Source: Paramuribaculum sp. | GTDB taxonomy: Bacteria > Bacteroidota > Bacteroidia > Bacteroidales > Muribaculaceae | DNA: 5,023 nucleotides | Direction: 5' to 3' | Assembly: GCA_029058455.1 (NCBI GenBank) | Contig: JAIDXU010000014.1 | Span: 1 to 5,023 of the forward strand | Position numbers and translations under genes: made by a program | Part shown: in pieces, positions 1 through 5,023 of the stretch | How the letters are laid out: each line of letters starts with the position of its first letter | How positions within the stretch are numbered: the first letter of the stretch is position 1 | The notes under the pieces: generated by a model | Seen by the model: the letters and a program-made list of their open reading frames with translations, nothing else | The model's database searches: none | Told to the model about the DNA's origin: nothing

Positions 1-34
1 ATGCGAAAACTCAAACCCTGACATCTTTATAATC
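1..34 (+). other. Short leader, probably containing the 3' end of an upstream gene
   Basis: Two plus-strand frames close here just before the first full gene. One ends at TGA 19-21. The other ends at TAA 30-32, two bases before the ATG at 35. Given how tightly all the later genes are packed, one of these is likely the stop codon of an upstream operon member, but the sequence does not show which. The third frame is that of the channel gene itself and is open to the window edge. No Shine-Dalgarno sequence is seen. TATAAT at 28-33 is too close to the ATG to be its promoter. Confidence 0.35.
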
Positions 35-1321
35 ATGAAGCCGCTGATTATCATTTTGGCCTTATTTCTCCTGTCACTCGGGAACCTCAACGCCCACCTC
101 ACACAAGAGGATTGCGTAACTCAAGCCGAAGCCAACTATCCGCTGATAAAGAAATTTAATCTTAACGAGGCTACCGCCCGAATAGACCTGTCAGACATCA
201 ATCGGTCATGGCTCCCACGCATAAGCGCCTACACACAGGCCACTGTTCAGAACGTTGTGCCATCGTTTCCATCTGCCCTGAAATCGGCATTAGATCAAAT
301 GGGTCAGGAAATGAGAGGTCTCGGAAAACTGCAATACAAATTCGGTGTGGATGTCTCACAGATGATATATGACGGTGGGGCATCGAAAGCCCGACGCGAT
401 ATTATCCGCACACAAAAAGATCTAAAACGTGCCTCGCTTGAAGTCGAGATGTATGCAGTCAGAGAACGTGTAGAAAATCTGTTTTTTGCCATATTACTTT
501 GTGACGAACAGATTGCACAGAATGAAATAACACGCACACTGCTCCAAAGCAATGTTGATCGACTCAGATCAATGTTATCCAACGGAACGGCAATGCAGAG
601 CGACCTTGACATGGTGGAAGCACAGTTGCTTACCGTAGACCAGCATATCATTCAGGCTCAAAGCGCCGTAAAAGGATATAAAGAGGTTCTTGCTCTCTAT
701 ATCGGAGAAAAGCCGGAATCAATCAAACTTATATGGCCCGAAGAAGATGAAATGCCACTTACCAACCGATCAGACCGACCGGAACTGAGGTTATTCAACC
801 TGCAGTTGGCAGCCAACGAAGCTTCCGACCGACTGACCAATACCACTCTCTTGCCCAAAATAGGATTTTTCGCCCAGGCCTATTACGGTTATCCCGGCAT
901 TGACTACTTCCAAAGCATGATTAACCGCGATCTTTCCTTCAACCTTCTTGCCGGAGTGAAAGTATCATGGAACATCGATTCATTTTATACCCGAAAAAAC
1001 TCATCGATCAAAACACGGCTCAACGCCGCCAATATAGCTTCCGACCGCGAGCTGTTTATGTTCAATTCCAATCTTCTGACTGCATCTCAGACCGAGGCTA
1101 TCGAAGGATTGCGCAAGGTGATTAAAGATGATGAACGCATTATCGCTCTCCGTGCCAATGTGCGCCGCGCCGCCGAATCCCAACTCGAAAACGGCATTAT
1201 CGATGCGACAGCTTTACTGACCAAAATTTCAGATGAAAACCTTGCTCAACTCACTTCAACCTATCATAAAATACAGCTTCTTCAGGAAATCTACAAACTT
1301 AAATATACCTTGAATCAATGA
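35..1321 (+). CDS. TolC family outer-membrane efflux channel protein
   Basis: This 428-residue protein is the outer-membrane exit duct of a tripartite exporter. Residues 1-20 form a typical Sec signal peptide: a Lys, a hydrophobic core of about 12 residues, then LNA before a likely cleavage at 20/21. There is no lipobox cysteine. The mature part shows the two-fold repeat of the OEP/TolC fold. LPRIS (60-64) leads a first beta pair ending in DVSQMIYDGG (106-115), and LPKIGFF (273-279) leads the second, ending in AGVKVSWNID (306-315). Long amphipathic helices lie between and after these. Asn-Gly turns at 183-184 and 386-387 lie where TolC has its periplasmic helix tips. NRSDRPEL (244-251) is the usual lead-in to the second half. 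The length is close to that of mature TolC relatives. The start at 35 is chosen because the signal peptide begins there, although the frame is open upstream. The stop overlaps the adaptor start by 4 nt (ATGA). The family assignment is firm and the substrate is unknown. Confidence 0.93.
   Translation: MKPLIIILALFLLSLGNLNAHLTQEDCVTQAEANYPLIKKFNLNEATARIDLSDINRSWLPRISAYTQATVQNVVPSFPSALKSALDQMGQEMRGLGKLQYKFGVDVSQMIYDGGASKARRDIIRTQKDLKRASLEVEMYAVRERVENLFFAILLCDEQIAQNEITRTLLQSNVDRLRSMLSNGTAMQSDLDMVEAQLLTVDQHIIQAQSAVKGYKEVLALYIGEKPESIKLIWPEEDEMPLTNRSDRPELRLFNLQLAANEASDRLTNTTLLPKIGFFAQAYYGYPGIDYFQSMINRDLSFNLLAGVKVSWNIDSFYTRKNSSIKTRLNAANIASDRELFMFNSNLLTASQTEAIEGLRKVIKDDERIIALRANVRRAAESQLENGIIDATALLTKISDENLAQLTSTYHKIQLLQEIYKLKYTLNQ
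1318..1321 (+). other. ATGA stop/start overlap, channel to adaptor
   Basis: The ATG of the adaptor gene (1318-1320) overlaps the TGA stop of the channel gene (1319-1321). No Shine-Dalgarno sequence precedes it. This arrangement usually means translation of the second gene depends on ribosomes finishing the first, which would keep channel and adaptor amounts linked. Confidence 0.85.
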
Positions 1322-2205
1322 AACCATATCTATATCCCGCTATCGCAGCAATACTGCTCACCGCATGTTCCGGTGCTCCCGATTATGACGCCACAGGCAT
1401 TTTTGAAGCCACTACCATAACCATCTCGGCCGAGACATCGGGCAAGATACTTTCGATAGGAATTTCGGAGGGTGACAGCGTAACTGCCGGCGAAGTAATA
1501 GCGACAGTCGACACCACTCTGCTGACTCTTCAGGCCCGTCAGCTTGAAAGCCAACGCCAATCAGCCGAAAGCGTTTCGCCTGATATTGCAGCCCAAGCTA
1601 CAGCGCTCCGATCGCAGATCGAGTACCAGAAACATGAATGTGACCGCGTGAGCCGGCTGCTTGCCGATGGTGCAGCTACACAAAAGCAGTATGATGATTC
1701 GCGGGCTATGCTCACCACACTTGAAGGTCAGCTGACCGCTCTGCTCTCTACGCTCAGTAAAAACCGCAGCTCCATAACTGACAATGCCTTAGCTATTCAA
1801 TATCAGGCCGAGCAGGTTGAACAACAGATAGCCAGAAGTATAGTGCGCACTCCTATCACAGCCACAGTGCTTGAAAAATATGCCGAACCGGGCGAATTTA
1901 CCACCCCCGGCCGACCGCTCTGTAAACTCGCCGACCTCAATAATATTTATCTGCGTGCCTATTTCACTGTTTCACAGCTTGCCGACCTCAGCATAGGTCA
2001 ACAAGTCACCGTAACAGCTGATTTCGGCGGTGACGAGCAATATGATTATCCCGGCGTGATAACATGGATAGCACAGGAAAGCGAGTTCACACCCAAATCG
2101 ATTCAAACCAATGACACTCGCGCAAATCTCGTTTATGCGGTGAAAATTGCCGTAAAAAATGACGGGCGCCTTAAGCTTGGTCAATATGGTGAAGTGAAAT
2201 TATGA
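1318..2205 (+). CDS. HlyD/YbhG family periplasmic adaptor (membrane fusion protein), predicted lipoprotein
   Basis: This 295-residue adaptor should link the inner-membrane ABC transporter to the outer-membrane channel. The N-terminus is a lipoprotein signal with lipobox LTAC (14-17), predicting cleavage before Cys17 and lipid anchoring. The first lipoyl half spans about 27-65 (GKILSIGISEGDSV at 42-55). It is followed by an alpha-helical hairpin at about 67-174 and the second lipoyl half from IVRTPITATV (175-184) to about 206. A beta-barrel domain runs to the C-terminus and carries EFTPKSIQT (256-264), a signature I recall from YbhG and YhiI. The hairpin tip has R110, L114 and T121 in the R-x3-L-x6-S spacing of the known RLS motif for TolC docking, with Thr in place of Ser. 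Helix breaks near 85-90 and 149-156 suggest a two-tier hairpin, as in YbhG. It is slightly shorter than E. coli YbhG, which is about 330 residues. The gene overlaps both neighbours by 4 nt. The family is firm; the lipid anchor is inferred from the lipobox. Confidence 0.92.
   Translation: MKPYLYPAIAAILLTACSGAPDYDATGIFEATTITISAETSGKILSIGISEGDSVTAGEVIATVDTTLLTLQARQLESQRQSAESVSPDIAAQATALRSQIEYQKHECDRVSRLLADGAATQKQYDDSRAMLTTLEGQLTALLSTLSKNRSSITDNALAIQYQAEQVEQQIARSIVRTPITATVLEKYAEPGEFTTPGRPLCKLADLNNIYLRAYFTVSQLADLSIGQQVTVTADFGGDEQYDYPGVITWIAQESEFTPKSIQTNDTRANLVYAVKIAVKNDGRLKLGQYGEVKL
2188..2192 (+). promoter_or_regulatory. Weak possible Shine-Dalgarno for the first ATPase gene
   Basis: GGTGA lies 9 nt before the ATG at 2202, inside the adaptor coding region. 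It is the nearest thing to a ribosome binding site in the window, but it also simply encodes adaptor residues and may be chance. Most junctions here have nothing comparable. Confidence 0.25.
2202..2205 (+). other. ATGA stop/start overlap, adaptor to first ATPase
   Basis: The start codon of the first ATPase (2202-2204) overlaps the adaptor stop TGA (2203-2205). This is the same 4-nt arrangement as at the preceding junction and suggests translational coupling. Confidence 0.85.
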
Positions 2206-3119
2206 ATTCTGCAATCAGGATAGAGAATGTAAGCAAACGATATGGCAATCTTGTCGCACTCGACAAGGTAAGCTTCGACGTGGAACAGGGTGAGCTGTTC
2301 GGTCTTATAGGCCCCGACGGATCTGGCAAAAGTTCACTCTACAAAATTTTGGCCACGCTTTCCATTCCCGAAACAGGCAGCGCAAAAGTATGCGGACATG
2401 ATACCGTGACCGACTATAAGGCAATTCGCACTGAAATAGGCTATATGCCTGAGAAGTTCTCGCTCTATCAGGATCTCACCGTGTCTGAAAATCTCAACTT
2501 CTTCGCCTCTCTTTTCGGGGTCTCGGTCAAAGATAACTTCGATCTCATAGCTCCGTTTTTCGGGCAACTGGAGCGTTTCCCTCATCGAAAGGCAGGAGCG
2601 CTATCAGGAGGCATGAAACAGAAGCTTGCCCTAAGCTGTGCACTGATCCACCGACCTCGGGTGCTTCTGCTCGACGAACCCACAACCGGCGTTGACGCAG
2701 TGTCACGCAGCGAATTTTGGGATGTTCTCGCAATGTTGCGCCAAAAGGGAATCTCCATTCTCGTCTCCACCTCCTATATGGATGAAGCCGATCGTTGCCA
2801 ACGTATAGCGATGATCAACAAGGGCCGCATACTCACTATCGACACTCCGGCCAACCTTGTGGCAGGGATAGGAGAGAATCTCTATAATGCCGTGGCGCCC
2901 GATATGTTCCGGCTGCTGGTTGCATTGCGCAAACTACCTCAGGTTATTGACTGCTATACATTCGGTGCAACCCTTCACGTTGTAGCACGCTCCGACTTCA
3001 ATCCCGCCCAAGCTACCGCTCAACTCACTTCGGAGGGAATAACCGATGTGAGAATCTATCCTGCCAAAGGAAATATAGAAGACCTATTCATAAAACTAAC
3101 CCGCAATGAACAGCCATGA
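2202..3119 (+). CDS. ABC transporter ATP-binding protein, YbhF/RbbA N-half type
   Basis: This 305-residue cytoplasmic ATPase should power the exporter as one half of a heterodimer. Visible motifs are an A-loop Tyr14, Walker A GPDGSGKSS (37-45), signature LSGGMKQ (134-140), Walker B VLLLDEP (154-160) with Glu159 intact, and a D-loop around GVD (163-165). Two key positions are altered. The Q-loop reads GYMPEKF, with Glu84 instead of Gln. The switch-histidine position reads STSY, with Ser191 instead of His. E. coli YbhF also has STSY in its N-terminal half, as I recall. After the roughly 210-residue ATPase core comes an extension of about 90 residues, including ALRKLPQV and ending in IEDLFIKL (292-299). 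This resembles the region that links the two ATPase halves in fused YbhF. The gene overlaps the adaptor by 4 nt and the second ATPase by 14 nt, in a different frame. The assignment as an ABC-2 export ATPase is firm, and the half-YbhF equivalence is likely. Confidence 0.94.
   Translation: MNSAIRIENVSKRYGNLVALDKVSFDVEQGELFGLIGPDGSGKSSLYKILATLSIPETGSAKVCGHDTVTDYKAIRTEIGYMPEKFSLYQDLTVSENLNFFASLFGVSVKDNFDLIAPFFGQLERFPHRKAGALSGGMKQKLALSCALIHRPRVLLLDEPTTGVDAVSRSEFWDVLAMLRQKGISILVSTSYMDEADRCQRIAMINKGRILTIDTPANLVAGIGENLYNAVAPDMFRLLVALRKLPQVIDCYTFGATLHVVARSDFNPAQATAQLTSEGITDVRIYPAKGNIEDLFIKLTRNEQP
3106..3119 (+). other. 14-nt overlap between the two ATPase genes
   Basis: The second ATPase starts at ATG 3106, before the first ATPase ends at TGA 3117-3119, in a different frame. 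The second frame is closed just upstream by TAA 3097-3099, and no slippery run is evident in the short shared region. Two separate proteins are therefore expected rather than a frameshift fusion, with likely translational coupling. Confidence 0.75.
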
Positions 3120-3852
3120 CTATGCAATTTCAGTCAAAGAACTGACAAAGAAATTCGGCAATTTCACAGCTGTCGACCACATAAGTTTCAATGTGGCCAA
3201 AGGTGAGATATTCGGTTTTCTCGGAGCCAACGGTGCCGGTAAGACCACAGCCATGAGAATGCTCTGCGGACTTAGCTTTCCTACCTCCGGTCAGGGATAT
3301 GTGGCCGGCTGCGACATCATCACCCAATCAGAGCAGATCAAAAGACGCATTGGGTATATGAGTCAGAAATTCTCGCTCTATGAATCTCTCTCAGTATCCG
3401 AAAACCTGCGTCTGTTTGCTACTATCTACGGTCTTACCGATGCTGAAATCAACAGGGTGTCGCAACAACTCTACACAGATCTTGAGATGACAGACATGCA
3501 AAACACTCTTGTCAAGGATATACCTGTGGGGTGGAAACAGAAACTCGCCTTTGCTACCGCCACCCTCCACCGACCCGACGTAGTTTTTCTCGACGAGCCC
3601 ACCGGCGGCGTAGACCCTGTTACACGCCGCAGATTTTGGGAACTTATCTATGAAGCCTCATCCGAAGGCATGACCATATTTGTCACTACCCATTATCTTG
3701 ATGAGGCTGAGTATTGCAACCGATTGTCAATCATGGTTGACGGTCGAATCGAAGCTCTCGACTCCCCCGCCGCCCTCAAAGAGAAATATCATGTCGGGAC
3801 TATGGATGAAGTGTTCCGTATCGTTGCCAAAGATGCCCGCCGTGGTGATTAA
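3106..3852 (+). CDS. ABC transporter ATP-binding protein, YbhF/RbbA C-half type
   Basis: This 248-residue cytoplasmic ATPase is the predicted partner of the preceding one. Motifs are an aromatic A-loop Phe17, Walker A GANGAGKTT (40-48), Q-loop GYMSQKFSLY with Gln87, Walker B VVFLDEP (159-165) with Glu164, D-loop GVDPVTR (168-174), and switch His196 in TTHYLDEA. The signature is abnormal: residues 139-145 read IPVGWKQ where LSGGxKQ is expected, so the Ser and first Gly are replaced by Pro and Val. The C-terminal halves of YbhF and RbbA have a similar P-L-G form, from memory, so this looks like a family trait rather than decay. The C-terminus ends soon after the core, at MDEVF (233-237), without the long extension of the first ATPase. 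ATG 3106 is the only start that keeps the full N-terminal beta-strand. The gene lies in the same frame as the next gene, 12 nt before it. Confidence 0.94.
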   Translation: MNSHDYAISVKELTKKFGNFTAVDHISFNVAKGEIFGFLGANGAGKTTAMRMLCGLSFPTSGQGYVAGCDIITQSEQIKRRIGYMSQKFSLYESLSVSENLRLFATIYGLTDAEINRVSQQLYTDLEMTDMQNTLVKDIPVGWKQKLAFATATLHRPDVVFLDEPTGGVDPVTRRRFWELIYEASSEGMTIFVTTHYLDEAEYCNRLSIMVDGRIEALDSPAALKEKYHVGTMDEVFRIVAKDARRGD

Positions 3853-3864
3853 TCCGACTATATT

Positions 3865-4914
3865 ATGGCTATTTTTCAATCACTTGTTAAAAAAGAGGCT
3901 ATTCATATTATCCGCGACAAGCGCACTATGGTGATAACCTTATTAATGCCGCTTGTTTTGCTGCTTCTGTTTGGTTTTGCTATCTCTACCGAAGTCAACG
4001 ATGTGAGAGTGGTGGCCGTAGTTGACCGTCACACCGATCAGACCCGCGAACTTCTGGAACAGCTTGGCGTAAACAGCTATTTCAACTTTCAGGGTCTCAC
4101 ATCGGAGAATGAAATTGAAAATCTGCTCAGAGCCGGAAAAACCGATGCTGCAATTATATTGCGGTCAGACAACGGCACCCTAAAGACACAGATTATTGCC
4201 GACGCCTCCAACACCACGCTTGCACAAACTCTTACAGGATACATACAGGGCGTGATATCAGGTAATTCTGCCAATAACATGATGATAACACGAACATTAT
4301 ATAATCCTCAGATGAAGAGCGCCTATAACTTCGTGCCCGGCATTATGGGCATGATTTTCATTCTAATATGCGCAATCATGACTTCGGTATCGATAGTGCG
4401 CGAAAAAGAAAACGGCACAATGTCGTTGCTGCTTGTCTCACCTGTAAAACCGGTGACAATAATTCTCGGCAAACTCGTGCCCTATTTTCTACTCTCATGC
4501 ATTATTTTGACTATCATGCTTCTCATATCTTACACGGTATTGGAACTACCATTATCTGTAAGCCTGATAAACGTGATCATCATATCTCTACTCTACATTA
4601 TTTTATCTCTCTCTTTCGGATTGTTTGTTTCAACAATAGCCGACTCCCAGCTAACGGCATTAATAGCCTCAGCCGTGGTGCTCATGCTACCGGTCATAAT
4701 GCTGTCAGGCATGATTTTCCCGATCGATAATATGCCTGTCGTGCTTCAATGGTTATCGGCTGTAATTCCCGCAAGATGGTATATCGACGCCATGCGCAAA
4801 CTAATGATTCAGCAGCTTGGGCTTAGTTACATAGCCAAAGATATAATAATTCTCACGACTATGACCGTCGTAATTCTACTCCTCTCTATTAAGAAATTTA
4901 AATCTGAGAAATAA
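3865..4914 (+). CDS. ABC-2 type transporter permease, YbhS-like
   Basis: This 349-residue inner-membrane protein forms half of the transport channel. A cytoplasmic N-terminus with LVKKEAIHIIRDKRT (7-21) leads to a first membrane helix at about 22-41. A large periplasmic domain follows (about 42-155), then a cluster of hydrophobic segments at about 156-178, 204-226, 232-258, 263-287 and 326-342. This topology of one helix, a big external domain and five helices is usual for the ABC-2/YhgE-like export permeases. Family landmarks are REKENGTM (179-186) on the cytoplasmic loop that would contact the ATPases, LSGMIFPIDNMP (280-291) and IPARWY (301-306), close to the same stretches in E. coli YbhS and YbhR. 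The gene begins 12 nt after the second ATPase, without a clear ribosome binding site, and its last base is the first base of the next start codon. The family is firm, and YbhS rather than YbhR is judged mainly from gene order. Confidence 0.93.
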   Translation: MAIFQSLVKKEAIHIIRDKRTMVITLLMPLVLLLLFGFAISTEVNDVRVVAVVDRHTDQTRELLEQLGVNSYFNFQGLTSENEIENLLRAGKTDAAIILRSDNGTLKTQIIADASNTTLAQTLTGYIQGVISGNSANNMMITRTLYNPQMKSAYNFVPGIMGMIFILICAIMTSVSIVREKENGTMSLLLVSPVKPVTIILGKLVPYFLLSCIILTIMLLISYTVLELPLSVSLINVIIISLLYIILSLSFGLFVSTIADSQLTALIASAVVLMLPVIMLSGMIFPIDNMPVVLQWLSAVIPARWYIDAMRKLMIQQLGLSYIAKDIIILTTMTVVILLLSIKKFKSEK

Positions 4915-5023
4915 TGCAGTTACGAATCCTGAAGGCGCTTCTCAAAAAGGAGCTGTTGCTGATGAGGCGTAATCCTCTTATTCCAAAAATAATTCTGGTA
5001 ATGCCGATAATGGTAATGCTGGT
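4914..5023 (+). CDS. Second ABC-2 type permease, YbhR-like, N-terminal fragment cut by window edge
   Basis: This is an open frame from ATG 4914 (TAATG junction, sharing one base with the preceding stop) to the window end, giving 36 complete codons. The residues include LKALLKKELLLMRRNP (6-21) and then IPKIILVMPIMVML (23-36). A short basic amphipathic helix with KKE, followed by R-x-P or R-D and then a first membrane helix containing Met-Pro, is the standard N-terminus of ABC-2 export permeases. The preceding gene opens the same way (VKKEAIHIIRDKRT, then LLMPLVLL). Its place after a first permease matches the YbhS-YbhR and RbbA-YhhJ orders, so it should be the second permease of the pair. Only the N-terminus is visible, so full length and intactness are unknown. 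Confidence 0.8.
   Translation, partial: MQLRILKALLKKELLLMRRNPLIPKIILVMPIMVML

Noticed and set aside
28..33. TATAAT hexamer just before the first gene
   Set aside because: It lies one base before the ATG, so transcription would start inside the coding region, and Bacteroidetes use a different -7 consensus (TAnnTTTG). It is most likely chance.
304..651. 115-codon minus-strand open frame inside the channel gene
   Set aside because: It is Ser/Cys/Arg-rich with no domain or start signal, and antisense to a gene with clear TolC motifs. It is a shadow frame.
2457..2468. 12-nt exact repeat TTCTCGCTCTAT also at 3370-3381
   Set aside because: Both copies encode FSLY just after the Q-loop in the two homologous ATPases. 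This is conserved coding sequence between paralogues, not a functional repeat.
2334..2770. Several minus-strand frames of 60-83 codons inside the first ATPase
   Set aside because: Mutually overlapping, with no motifs, opposite conserved ATPase sequence. They are shadows.
3100..3119. Programmed frameshift joining the two ATPases
   Set aside because: There is no slippery heptamer or obvious stimulatory structure in the 20 nt where both frames are open, and the downstream gene has its own good ATG.
3520..3537. Degenerate signature as evidence that the second ATPase is a decaying pseudogene
   Set aside because: All its other motifs are intact, the frame is open, and the C-halves of YbhF and RbbA show a similar change, so it is a family feature.
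3680..3934. 84-codon plus-strand frame bridging the second ATPase and the permease
   Set aside because: It overlaps two well-supported genes in another frame, and its residues (poly-Pro, Ser-rich) show no family features.
4368..4730. 120-codon plus-strand frame inside the permease gene
   Set aside because: His/Arg/Asn-rich translation without recognisable motifs, fully inside the permease whose own frame has clear membrane helices and ABC-2 motifs.

Overview
The window reads as part of one tightly packed plus-strand operon from a Gram-negative bacterium. It encodes a three-part (tripartite) ABC-2 export pump of the YbhGFSR / YhiI-RbbA-YhhJ type, together with its own TolC-like outer-membrane channel. 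The host is most likely a member of the Bacteroidales, perhaps a gut lineage such as Muribaculaceae, Bacteroides or Prevotella. The reasons are a roughly balanced base composition, A-rich start regions with almost no Shine-Dalgarno sequences, a lipoprotein-type adaptor, and a TolC gene inside the same operon. This placement is an inference and no marker gene is present.

Layout from left to right: 1-34 is a short leader that probably holds the very end of an upstream gene. 35-1321 encodes a TolC-family outer-membrane channel with a signal peptide. 1318-2205 encodes a HlyD/YbhG-type periplasmic adaptor with a lipobox. 2202-3119 encodes a first ABC ATPase, equivalent to the N-terminal half of YbhF. 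3106-3852 encodes a second ABC ATPase, equivalent to the C-terminal half of YbhF. 3865-4914 encodes an ABC-2 permease (YbhS-like). 4914-5023 is the first 36 codons of a second ABC-2 permease (YbhR-like), cut by the window edge. Genes overlap or lie 12 nt apart at every junction, so a single co-regulated transcript is likely. It would begin upstream of the window and continue past its end. No promoter, terminator, RNA gene, mobile element or CRISPR array is visible, and no gene-free stretch longer than 34 nt exists.

Proposed mechanism: the two permeases form the inner-membrane transporter and the two ATPases form a heterodimer below it. The adaptor bridges to the outer-membrane channel, so substrate passes from the cell or inner membrane to the outside. 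The substrate cannot be read from the sequence. E. coli YbhFSR relatives have been linked to drug and cation efflux, but that should not be transferred automatically.

The most informative detail is a clean asymmetry between the two ATPases. The first has lost the Q-loop glutamine and the switch histidine, and the second has lost the LSGGQ signature. In a head-to-tail dimer all these losses fall in the same composite ATP site, leaving one degenerate and one intact site. I see no wholly new system here. The system is recognisable, with a split ATPase and an integrated outer-membrane channel.
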